Shown one piece after another: positions 1-9,069 of a stretch of DNA of 54,833 nucleotides. Below the pieces are notes generated by a model. That model was not told the origin of the DNA. It saw only the letters and a program-made list of their open reading frames with translations, and ran no database searches. Positions within the stretch are counted from its first letter, which is position 1. Every line of letters begins with the position of its first letter. Location: contig JAEWWJ010000073.1 of NCBI GenBank assembly GCA_023396415.1, positions 1 to 54,833 of the forward strand. Direction: 5' to 3'. The position numbers and the translations under genes are program-made. This DNA comes from Bacteroidota bacterium (GTDB taxonomy: Bacteria; Bacteroidota; Bacteroidia; Bacteroidales; F082).

Positions 1-393
1 CTCCAAAGCATCGGCTCCCGCTTCTTCAATTTTTTTGGCAAAATCTGTCCACTCGCGTGATGAAATACAATTGATGCTGGCAATAATGGGGATGTCAACC
101 GCTTTTTTACTGTCGCGAATAAGTTTAAGATATTTGTCTAAATCACTGCTGCGCGTGTAGTTAGTGATATAATCCTCGGCCTCGGGATAATAGTTAGACC
201 CTTCATTTTGCATCAAGGTGTGGGCGGCACTGTGTAGAATTTGTTCTTCAAAAAGCGATTTCAAAACCACAGCGGCAGCTCCGTTGGCAGCAGCTTCTTT
301 GATGTTTTCAACCGAATTTGTTAAACCCGAACTGCCAATAATGATAGGATTCTTGAGTTTCAAACCCATGTATGTGGTACTAAGATTTGCCAT
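1..393 (-). CDS. Dihydroorotate dehydrogenase-like protein (5' part, runs off the window)
   Basis: Reading the reverse complement from the ATG at 393 gives 131 open codons to the window edge, starting MANLSTTYMGLKLKNP. The N-terminus has the (beta/alpha)8 flavoprotein pattern of dihydroorotate dehydrogenase relatives: an early KNPIIIGSSGLT strand-loop, then AAAVVLKSLFEEQI, and IPIIASINC near residues 102-110, matching the FMN/substrate strands. In Bacteroidota such proteins are commonly annotated as 'dihydroorotate dehydrogenase-like', separate from the true PyrD, and their physiological substrate is uncertain. The C-terminal half, including the remaining FMN-binding elements, is outside the window, so a role in pyrimidine synthesis cannot be tested here. 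It is transcribed away from the giant surface-protein gene. Confidence 0.75.
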   Translation of the reverse strand, partial: MANLSTTYMGLKLKNPIIIGSSGLTNSVENIKEAAANGAAAVVLKSLFEEQILHSAAHTLMQNEGSNYYPEAEDYITNYTRSSDLDKYLKLIRDSKKAVDIPIIASINCISSREWTDFAKKIEEAGADALE

Positions 394-828
394 AACGCTT
401 TTGCTTTTTAACTTTTTAGAAAGTAAAAGTAGGACAATATTCCATATCATTTGGAGCTTAGCATTTATTCAGATAGATTCTAAATTGCTTATTTTACTGA
501 ATACATCGAATTTTTGGAACACCATTCGGTATTCGAAAACTGACTTTATTGACAGAAAAAGCCTTTTAATTCAGCCATAGTTTTTTGAACAATTTGCTGT
601 TTACAAAAAAGTGGCTCAAAGCAAAACCGGAAGGTATATTATTTGTATTTTTGTTTCGTAAAAACACTTACAGCCAATTGTGTCTTAACATACAAATCAA
701 GTCTTTTTATTGATAAATATTTTTCGATTTGCTTCAAAAGAAGCTGTCGTAAGCTGCGGATAGTTGAATGAGCTATTTGTTCGTTTTGCAGTTTTTTTTG
801 GTGTTTTGTCGAATTAAAAACAAAATCA
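394..828. other. Intergenic region between divergent genes
   Basis: This 435-base AT-rich stretch separates the minus-strand dehydrogenase-like gene from the plus-strand giant surface-protein gene. It should hold both promoters. The only motif I can point to is tatttttg at 646-653, which fits TAnnTTTG on the plus strand. No convincing -33 TTTG lies at the usual distance. I see no RNA gene, repeat or strong hairpin. An open frame on the plus strand across 218-580 overlaps the dehydrogenase gene and shows no protein-like signature. Confidence 0.5.
646..653 (+). promoter_or_regulatory. Possible -7 element upstream of the giant surface-protein operon
   Basis: The octamer tatttttg matches the Bacteroidota -7 consensus TAnnTTTG. 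It lies about 175 bases before the ATG at 829, implying a long leader. A -33 TTTG at the usual spacing was not found, so this is a weak call. Confidence 0.25.
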
Positions 829-3800
829 ATGCGATTTTTTGTTATTGTATTGTTTTCATTTACTGCATTTTATCTTTTTGAACCCATCAAATTGAAGGCA
901 CAGCCTGTGGTGATAGGTCAGCCCGCCGACACCTCGGTTTGCAATGGAGGTTTTGCTAAATTTTATGTGTTAGCCGTCAACACCATTTCATACCAATGGC
1001 AAGAAAACGACGGTGTGGGTTGGTACAACATAGATGAAACAATTACTTATGCTGATGGGTTTACCACTCCCATTCTCAGCATTAACGATGCCAACTTAGG
1101 ATTAGACGGTTATTTGTACCGCTGTATAGTTACGGATGGCGACAATATTTCGGCTATGAGTGAAGGAGCCAGACTGGGCGTAAACGAACCTCCGGTGGTC
1201 ACCATCCATCCTTTGGACATTACCGTTTGTAAAAATAGTTTGGCACTTTTCAGTGTTAACGCTTTAAATTCAGATAGTTACCAATGGCAGGAAAGTGTCG
1301 GCTCCGGTTGGATTGACATGACCGAAAACGCTTTTTATTCAGGAGTTACCGAACCCAATTTAAAAGTTTTTACAACAACCGGCATGAATGGTTTTCGCTA
1401 CCGATGCCGCGTTGTCAATGGCAATTGCCCTGACACTACCAACTTTGCACGACTATTTGTAAATCCTACGCCAACTTTGCAAATTGTCACAGGAGGCGGT
1501 TCGTTTTGTGAGGGAGGCAGCGGATTACCCATTGGATTGGCAGATTCAGAGGCCGGAATTGCTTACCATTTATCGCGCAATGGCACCAGCACCGGCATCG
1601 TTGTTTCCGGAACGGGTGAGGCCATCAGTTTAGGCACTTTTACGCAGGCTGGAAATTACACTGTTAGGGCCATAAACGGTTCCACTGGCTGCGCCATTCC
1701 GATGCACAATTCCGTTCAAATCATCATCAACCCGCTGCCATTGCAGCAAAGTATTATGGGTGGAGGAAGTTTTTGCTCGGGGAGCTTACCTCCGGAAATT
1801 TTTCTTTCGTCATCGCAGCAAAACATTGAATATACCCTACATAAAAACGGATTATCCACCGGACAAACCTTGGAAGGAACCGGCTTTACCCTCTCTTTTG
1901 GAAACATTTCAGAGACAGGGTTTTATACTGTATCGGCCAGAAACATCAGCAGCAATTGTGCGGTACAGATGAATGGGAATGTACAAATCATTCAAAATGA
2001 GATTCCTCAGGTTTTTGCAGGTGCTGACCAAGCCATAGCCCCCGGAACTACTGCCATTTTATCGGCACAAGTTAGTGGAGCAGGCCTGATGCCTTTGTTG
2101 CAATGGCAGCCATCGGCTTTTGTTCAGCAGCCTCATCAAGCTACAACGACTACAATTCCACTTTATCAATCACGTATTTTCACAGTTACAGCGAAAAACC
2201 CCATATCGCAATGCGTAAGTCAAGCCGACAGTATAAAAGTTACGATAACGGGCGGCCCGCTCAACCTCACTTTGGTAGCTGACGCCAGCAGTATTTGTCC
2301 GGCATCGGTAGTAAACATCATTGCCAATGCCGGAGGCGGAACAGGCCAATACAGTTATTCTTGGACTTCCACACCGGTAGGTTTTACCGCAACAACGGCG
2401 GAGATTTCTGTCAGCCCCACTCAAACCACAACCTATCAACTTGCGCTGAGCGATGGAAACACCACAGTGAATAAGTCCATCACCATCAGCGTGTATAACA
2501 TCCCTATTGCTCAACAAGTTACCGGTGGCGGAATGTTTTGCAGCGGCGAAAGCGGTCTATCTGTTGGGCTTTCGGGTTCGCAAACAGGATTTTTATATTC
2601 GCTTTTTAAGGATGGACAAAATTTACTTTCAAAGCAGGGAACAGGAACACTCTTGGATTTTGGCAGCTTTACCACCGCGGGAGAATACACTGTTTCGGCT
2701 ACCAGTACCACCAACAGTTGCACCGTTGCCATGATAGGGTCGGCAGTCATTCAAGTCAATCAAAAGCCGACTGCTACTGCCGGACCCGAGCAAATTATTC
2801 CAAGCGGAGGCGCTGCAGTTCTGGTTGGTGCTGCCACCGGCGGATCGGGCAATTATCAATATTCATGGTCGCCGGCAGCTTTACTAATTAACCCAACTGC
2901 CAACAGTCCTTCAACAATTCCGCTCACTGCCACACAACAATTTCACCTCAGCGTTACGGATGCCCTTTCGGGATGTGTGAGCAACAGTGCGCAAACAGTT
3001 GTTTTTGTATCGGGAGCACCTCTACTCCAAGCAGATGTTACTGCCTCAAGTTATACCGTTTGTCCGTCAGAAGAAGTTCAGCTTACTGCGCTTGCAGGCG
3101 GCGGATCGGGGAGTTACACCTACCAATGGCAATCCAACCCCTCCGGATTTAGTTCCACGGTTTTCAATCCAAAAGTAAATCCCCAGCAAACTACCACATA
3201 TAAAGTTGTGATTACTGATGGTTTTCTCACTGCCTCTGATTCGGTTAAAATCACTGTAAGGCCAAAACCATTGGCGTATCAAGTAGCAGGTGGCGGTACT
3301 TTTTGCAGTGGAAATGCAGGACCCGAGGTGAAGCTCTTAAATTCGGAACCGTCTGTTTTTTACAGTTTGTTGCGCAATGGCACACTCACAACTGAAGTAA
3401 GACAAGGCACAGGCGACCCCATCAGTTTTGGACAGCAGTCGCAATCGGGCATCTATCAAATTGACGCTTTTAGTCCTTCAAATATGTGTTCGGCTTCAAT
3501 GACCGGACAAGTTGTTGTTACACCCTTACCCAAACCCATTGTTGATGCCGGAAGCGATGTTACGGTCGCTTTCAACGCTTCCACACTGCTGTCGGCTACA
3601 GTGAGCGGTGGATCAGGCGCTTATATCGGGAAATGGACACCTACTTCTATGGTGTTAGATCCAAATGCTTTTCAAAGCAACAGCGTTCCGTTGACGGCTA
3701 CCACCAACTTCAGCTTTGTTGCAACGGATACGCAAAATGGATGTATAAGCGATGCCGATGTTAAAACAGTTTTTGTTTCAGGCAGTGCTTTAAGTCTTCA

Positions 3801-6800
3801 AATTGAAACTCCTTCAACCTCCGTCTGTTCAGGCTCTTCTATCATTTTGAATGCACTTATTACAGGCGGAACGGGTAGTTATTCCTTTTATTGGACCTCC
3901 AATCCTGAAGGTTTTTTCGGAAATACAGCCCAAGTTACCGCATCACCGACCGTCAACACCACCTACATTTTAAGCGTCAACGATGGCTTTCAAACTATTT
4001 CTAAATCAATTACCATCAATGTTTTAGCACTTCCTGAGTTGTTTCAAATAACAGGCGGAGGCAACATTTGCAGTCCGGGAAACAAATTGCCCATCGGCTT
4101 GTCAGGTTCACAAACCGGAACCATTTATGCTTTGATGTATGAAAACAGCACTATCGCAAACCTTGTAGGCACAGGAAGTGCGCTGGCTTTTGGACTTTTT
4201 GATGCTGTAGGAAGCTATACAGTGTCGGCTAAAAAAATCAACAATTTATGCGAACGCCTCATGGAAGGCACGGCAGTGATCAGCAACAACGGACAAGTAA
4301 TTGCCGATGCCGGTCCCGATAAATATGTGGTTGCCGGAGGACAAACAGTTCTGGAAGCTAGCGTTGTGGCCCAACAATCCAATTACACTTTCAGCTGGTC
4401 GCCAGCCGGAAAACTGCTCAACCCACAAGCTATACAGCCCACCACTACTGGCTTGCAGGCGACCACCCTTTTTAAACTTACGGCAACAGGCCAAGGAGGC
4501 GGATGTCAGCCTTCGGTTGATTATGTTACTGTTTTTGTAACAAGCATCCCTATTACCGTGGAACTAATTTCCAGCTCGAACGTGGTTTGTCCGGGCAACG
4601 ATGTTCAACTATTGGCTGTTGTGAGTGGGGGGAATGGAAGTTACACCTACGCTTGGCAGTCGCAACCTGCTGGAGCAACTTCAACACTGCCAAATCCCGT
4701 TTTTTCACCTACTGTTCCAACAACTTACACTGTTACTGTTCACGACGGTGTGCAATCGGTAAGCCAATCAGTTTTTGTTAACACCAAAAACCAACCTGAG
4801 CTTTTCTCGCTTGGCGGAGGGGGTAGTTTTTGTCAAAACACAGCGGTTTCATTGCAGTTGAGTGGCTCGGAAACAGATGTAATTTATACGCTATTTCGGA
4901 ATAATATTGTCACTTCAACACAACTCAAAGGTACAGGAAGTTCATTGGTTTTCAATGCTATACAACAAGATGGGTTTTATACCGTGATAGCAACGGCAGC
5001 TTCGCAATGTAGCCGTATGATGACGGGTGAAGCTTCTGTTACCTTCCACATACCGCCGGTAATTGTAAGCTCCCCCGACCAAATGATAGCCGGTGGATCA
5101 AGCACAACACTTTTGTCGGAGACAGCAGGTGGATCGGGAAGTTACACTTATCAATGGCAACCATCTTCCATGTTAACTGCGCCCACATCCGCATCTACGG
5201 CTACAGTCCCACTCAACAATTCTACTGTTTTCACAGTTCAAGCAAAAGATGTGCAAAGCGGATGTTTCAGCAATCGCGACACCACTTTGGTTGTTGTTAC
5301 GGGTGCTGCACTATCGGTGGAAATACTGGCCAACAACAACGTTTTTTGTTCGGGTGAAACACTGGTGCTTACTGCTTTACCGCAAGGCGGATCGGGAAAT
5401 TATACTTATATATGGAAAAATCCTGCCGGAGCGGTGATTGGCACCAACGCCATACTCAGCACAGCCGCATTGTTGGGTGGTAGCTACAGCCTTACGCTCA
5501 CCGATGGTTTAGCGATTGCCAACAAAACCATAGAAATTATCATACACCCATTGCCCCAATTGTTCAACATCAGCGGAGGCGGATTTCTTTGCCAAAATGC
5601 GGAAGGACTAAGCATTGAATTATCGGGAACACAGTTAGACTTTGAATATAGCCTCATCCTCAACAACGACCAGGTGGTGGCAATACAATATGGGACCGGC
5701 AATGCAATGGTTTTCGAACAAATTGTACAGCCGGGTGATTATACCGTTAGAGCCAAGAACCTTCTCTCATCATGCGGCGTTATGATGAACGGAAACGTTC
5801 AAGTCAATTCAACTGTGCCTCTCGTTGCAGTTGTATCTGATTTTCAATACATACAAACCGGAACGGCGGCAAATCTCTCGGTTTCGGCTAGCGGCGGCTC
5901 GGGTAATTTTTTGTATCAGTGGGAGCCTTCACAATTGGTTTTAAACCCCAATACTGCCAATAGCGCAACTGTCCCTCTTTCAGGAAATCAAACTTTTTCG
6001 GTTACTATTACTGACATTCGCACCGGTTGCCAAAAAAGCAAACAGCTGTATGTCATCGTATCGAATAACACTTTAAATGTTGAAATAATAGCAGAGCAAA
6101 CTTTGGTGTGTCCGGGAGATAGCGTTCGGCTCTTCGCTTTGACCTCGGGCGGACAAGGCAACATTTCTTACAGCTGGTCATCTGTTCCAACAGGTTTTCA
6201 GTCAACAGTGTTTGATCCAACAGTAAGTCCTTTATTGACAACGGTTTACAGTGTATTGGTAAGCGATGGACTCAACAGCGCATCAAAATCCATTCAAATT
6301 AATGTGAAGCCTTCGGCCCAATCGTTTACCGTTTCAGGTGGAGGAAATGTTTGCAGCGGAGGCATAGGAACTGAGGTTAACCTCAGTGGCTCGCAACTGG
6401 GTGTAGATTATCTGTTAAAACGCAATGGCAACCTCACTGGCTCTGTCGTATCTGGCACCGGACAAGGTATTTCTTTTGAAAATATTATCACTTCCGGCAT
6501 CTATACCATTCAAGGTCAAAATACAAGTTCTAACTGTGTTAGCAACATGAATGGCTCAGCACAAGTAGATCTATTCCAACGTCCTGTGGCTTATGGAGGC
6601 CCCGACCTCACCATTGCATCGGGTGAAAAAGCCAACTTGGAAGGTTTCGTAACGGGTGGCAGTAACTTTTATATCTACCAATGGAATCCATCGTATTTGG
6701 TTGAACAACCGAATTTGATTTCTACTTTAACACTTCCACTAACACAAAGCACTTCCTTCCTGTTTTACGCTTCCGATCAACAATCGGGCTGCTTGAGTAA

Positions 6801-9069
6801 GGTTGATACCACACTCGTGATGGTGACCGGACAAGCATTAAACATTCAAATTATACCTGAACAAGCCATCACATGTATAGGTAGCAGCATCAATTTTAGC
6901 ATATTACCGGGTGGAGGTTCAGGAAATTACAGCTATCAATGGACGGATGCAGCAGGCAATATTTTGGGAGAAAGTCAAAATTTGTCCTACACTGTCTTGT
7001 CTTCGCAATATCTTTTTGCAAAACTGAGCGATGGTGACAATTTTGTTTCTGACTCTGTTTTTGTTGAAGCCGTTCCCTTACCTGAAGTTTTTGAAGTTAC
7101 CGGAGGAGGCGCAACCTGCAACAGCAATATAGGCATCCCCATTGGTCTTTCGCAATCTGAGGCCGGAGTGATTTATACCTTATTTAGGAATTACACCCAA
7201 GCCCTCATCACGGTTATCGGACAAGGAGAGACAATCATTTTTGGAAATTTCAGCACATCCGGTGTTTATACAGTAATGGCACGAAAAGAATTGTTGCCCT
7301 GTGAAACACAAATGCAGGGATCGGCAGTTATTCAAGTATTTACACCACCGTTGGTGGTTGCCGGACCTGATCAAACGATTGTCCAAGGTAGCTCAGCCAC
7401 GTTAGAAAGTTCGGTTTCCAACGGATCGGGAAACTATGCTTATTCATGGCAGCCTGCTGATTTACTGCTCAATCCTACAAGTGCACAACCTCAAACCAAA
7501 AATTTATTTTTAAGCCGGGTGTTTACTGTAACAGTTACCGATGTTGTTTCGGGATGTAGCACTCAGGATCAAACCATTGTATTTGTGAATGGAAGTGGAT
7601 TGAGTGTAATTCTTAGCGCGACACAAACTGCGGTTTGTCCGGGAAACGAAGTTGGATTTACTGCTGTTCCATCGGGTGGAAGCGGCAATTACACCTGGCT
7701 TTGGGCAACCAGCCCGGCAACCATTACAGGTTCAGAGGCATATTTTAATTTTACGCCCAACCAAAACTCCAAGGTGAAGGTAACGGTGAGTGATGGATTG
7801 AACACTGTGGCCGATTCAATGATAGTAACCGTGTTGGCAAGTCCGCAAACCTTCAATATTACGGGTGGCGGTTTTTGGTGCAGCAATGCTACGCCACCTC
7901 AAGTAATGCTTTCGGGCAGTCAGGCAAACGTCAATTATGCCCTTTTCAGAAACGGCATCACAACGGGTGAACTATTTCCCGGAAACGGAAGCCCACTTTC
8001 GTTTAACGGAACAGCGGCCAATGGAAATTACACCATCGTGGCCACCAACTTATCGGGCTGTTCGGCTGTGATGAACGGCAGCGTACAGGTAGTTCAACAA
8101 CCTATTCCACAACGATTTAACCTTATTGGCGGAGGTGCTTTCTGTCCCGGCGATGCTGCGAATGGATTTCTCCTATCAGGCTCAGTGATTGGCACTGATT
8201 ATCTGCTTCTCCTCAACGGAAATGAACTGGCAGGCTCATACTCTGGAACAGGCTTGCCCATCAACATCACAGCTCCTTCTGTTTCAGGAATCTATACCGT
8301 TGAGGCACAACAGGTGGCTTCCGAATGTTCGGCCACCATGAATGGCAGCGCCAATCTCATCATTTACCCCTTGCCAGAGGTTGCGATTTCGGGTAGAAAT
8401 CACATCTGCACAGGCGACACAGTTGTTTTAACCGCCTCAGGTGCTGATACTTACTTGTGGATGCTGAATCCAACCATCACCACCAACCAAATAGAAATTG
8501 CCCCAACTGAAACAACTACTTACACCCTCTGGGGATCGAATAGCTTTGGTTGTTCACAAAGCAGTACGTTTAATGTGGAAGTGCTTCCTACACCAGTATT
8601 TACTTTGTTTGACGATCGTGTAAACCAAACCATCCTTGTGAATGGGGCCTCCATTTATCCTGAGTACCGCTTTTACTCTGCCGGAAACCTTTTATCTACT
8701 TCACGATTTCCATCCTATTTTTATGGAACTACATCGTTTCCAAGCTCTACTATTGTTGCCGAGGCCAGCAACGATCTTGGCTGCGTCAGCACACAAGAAA
8801 TCACTTTAAATGCCAATGCCGGCGAAATTTTAATCAACGCTTTTTCGCCCAACGGCGACAACGTCAACGACAGGTTTTTGAAAGGAAGCTTTATAAAAGT
8901 TTACAATCGCTGGGGTGTTGAGCTATTTTCGGGCAACGAAGGCTGGGATGGCACTTACAAAGGCAACATCGTAACACCCGGAACCTATTATTATCTGATA
9001 GAAATCATGGACATCAATGGCGTTTTAGTTCGCACCGAAAAAGGATCAGTAACCATTATTATAAGATGA
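829..9069 (+). CDS. Giant repetitive surface protein with type B T9SS (gliding-associated) C-terminal domain
   Basis: A 2746-residue secreted protein, probably displayed on or released from the cell surface through T9SS. Residues 1-25 form a signal peptide ending LKAQ. Two Ig-like segments follow (about 26-212, each with a YQWQE strand). Then come eleven copies of a roughly 85-residue module (here C) with a GGG-x-FC start, YxLxRNG, a GTG turn, GxYTV and a closing C-x3-M-x-GS. Eight of these are preceded by a pair of PKD/SprB-like modules: A (GPDQTI, SGxYxYxW, P-x3-LLxNP) and B (VCPG, GGSGxYxYxW, TTTYxVxVxDG). The order is C-C-(A-B-C)x8-C with a period near 255 residues. Residues about 2665-2746 form a type B sorting domain (FSPNGDNVNDRF, VYNRWGVELF, GTYYYLIEI). 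It resembles SprB-type adhesins in style. The function as adhesin, motility filament or surface-layer protein is inference. The stop overlaps the next gene's ATG. Confidence 0.9.
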   Translation: MRFFVIVLFSFTAFYLFEPIKLKAQPVVIGQPADTSVCNGGFAKFYVLAVNTISYQWQENDGVGWYNIDETITYADGFTTPILSINDANLGLDGYLYRCIVTDGDNISAMSEGARLGVNEPPVVTIHPLDITVCKNSLALFSVNALNSDSYQWQESVGSGWIDMTENAFYSGVTEPNLKVFTTTGMNGFRYRCRVVNGNCPDTTNFARLFVNPTPTLQIVTGGGSFCEGGSGLPIGLADSEAGIAYHLSRNGTSTGIVVSGTGEAISLGTFTQAGNYTVRAINGSTGCAIPMHNSVQIIINPLPLQQSIMGGGSFCSGSLPPEIFLSSSQQNIEYTLHKNGLSTGQTLEGTGFTLSFGNISETGFYTVSARNISSNCAVQMNGNVQIIQNEIPQVFAGADQAIAPGTTAILSAQVSGAGLMPLLQWQPSAFVQQPHQATTTTIPLYQSRIFTVTAKNPISQCVSQADSIKVTITGGPLNLTLVADASSICPASVVNIIANAGGGTGQYSYSWTSTPVGFTATTAEISVSPTQTTTYQLALSDGNTTVNKSITISVYNIPIAQQVTGGGMFCSGESGLSVGLSGSQTGFLYSLFKDGQNLLSKQGTGTLLDFGSFTTAGEYTVSATSTTNSCTVAMIGSAVIQVNQKPTATAGPEQIIPSGGAAVLVGAATGGSGNYQYSWSPAALLINPTANSPSTIPLTATQQFHLSVTDALSGCVSNSAQTVVFVSGAPLLQADVTASSYTVCPSEEVQLTALAGGGSGSYTYQWQSNPSGFSSTVFNPKVNPQQTTTYKVVITDGFLTASDSVKITVRPKPLAYQVAGGGTFCSGNAGPEVKLLNSEPSVFYSLLRNGTLTTEVRQGTGDPISFGQQSQSGIYQIDAFSPSNMCSASMTGQVVVTPLPKPIVDAGSDVTVAFNASTLLSATVSGGSGAYIGKWTPTSMVLDPNAFQSNSVPLTATTNFSFVATDTQNGCISDADVKTVFVSGSALSLQIETPSTSVCSGSSIILNALITGGTGSYSFYWTSNPEGFFGNTAQVTASPTVNTTYILSVNDGFQTISKSITINVLALPELFQITGGGNICSPGNKLPIGLSGSQTGTIYALMYENSTIANLVGTGSALAFGLFDAVGSYTVSAKKINNLCERLMEGTAVISNNGQVIADAGPDKYVVAGGQTVLEASVVAQQSNYTFSWSPAGKLLNPQAIQPTTTGLQATTLFKLTATGQGGGCQPSVDYVTVFVTSIPITVELISSSNVVCPGNDVQLLAVVSGGNGSYTYAWQSQPAGATSTLPNPVFSPTVPTTYTVTVHDGVQSVSQSVFVNTKNQPELFSLGGGGSFCQNTAVSLQLSGSETDVIYTLFRNNIVTSTQLKGTGSSLVFNAIQQDGFYTVIATAASQCSRMMTGEASVTFHIPPVIVSSPDQMIAGGSSTTLLSETAGGSGSYTYQWQPSSMLTAPTSASTATVPLNNSTVFTVQAKDVQSGCFSNRDTTLVVVTGAALSVEILANNNVFCSGETLVLTALPQGGSGNYTYIWKNPAGAVIGTNAILSTAALLGGSYSLTLTDGLAIANKTIEIIIHPLPQLFNISGGGFLCQNAEGLSIELSGTQLDFEYSLILNNDQVVAIQYGTGNAMVFEQIVQPGDYTVRAKNLLSSCGVMMNGNVQVNSTVPLVAVVSDFQYIQTGTAANLSVSASGGSGNFLYQWEPSQLVLNPNTANSATVPLSGNQTFSVTITDIRTGCQKSKQLYVIVSNNTLNVEIIAEQTLVCPGDSVRLFALTSGGQGNISYSWSSVPTGFQSTVFDPTVSPLLTTVYSVLVSDGLNSASKSIQINVKPSAQSFTVSGGGNVCSGGIGTEVNLSGSQLGVDYLLKRNGNLTGSVVSGTGQGISFENIITSGIYTIQGQNTSSNCVSNMNGSAQVDLFQRPVAYGGPDLTIASGEKANLEGFVTGGSNFYIYQWNPSYLVEQPNLISTLTLPLTQSTSFLFYASDQQSGCLSKVDTTLVMVTGQALNIQIIPEQAITCIGSSINFSILPGGGSGNYSYQWTDAAGNILGESQNLSYTVLSSQYLFAKLSDGDNFVSDSVFVEAVPLPEVFEVTGGGATCNSNIGIPIGLSQSEAGVIYTLFRNYTQALITVIGQGETIIFGNFSTSGVYTVMARKELLPCETQMQGSAVIQVFTPPLVVAGPDQTIVQGSSATLESSVSNGSGNYAYSWQPADLLLNPTSAQPQTKNLFLSRVFTVTVTDVVSGCSTQDQTIVFVNGSGLSVILSATQTAVCPGNEVGFTAVPSGGSGNYTWLWATSPATITGSEAYFNFTPNQNSKVKVTVSDGLNTVADSMIVTVLASPQTFNITGGGFWCSNATPPQVMLSGSQANVNYALFRNGITTGELFPGNGSPLSFNGTAANGNYTIVATNLSGCSAVMNGSVQVVQQPIPQRFNLIGGGAFCPGDAANGFLLSGSVIGTDYLLLLNGNELAGSYSGTGLPINITAPSVSGIYTVEAQQVASECSATMNGSANLIIYPLPEVAISGRNHICTGDTVVLTASGADTYLWMLNPTITTNQIEIAPTETTTYTLWGSNSFGCSQSSTFNVEVLPTPVFTLFDDRVNQTILVNGASIYPEYRFYSAGNLLSTSRFPSYFYGTTSFPSSTIVAEASNDLGCVSTQEITLNANAGEILINAFSPNGDNVNDRFLKGSFIKVYNRWGVELFSGNEGWDGTYKGNIVTPGTYYYLIEIMDINGVLVRTEKGSVTIIIR

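Noticed and set aside
829..9069. Recent tandem duplication or assembly artefact in the giant gene
   Set aside because: The repeats are clearly diverged in DNA and protein, and the frame is open throughout, which argues for an old, maintained array.
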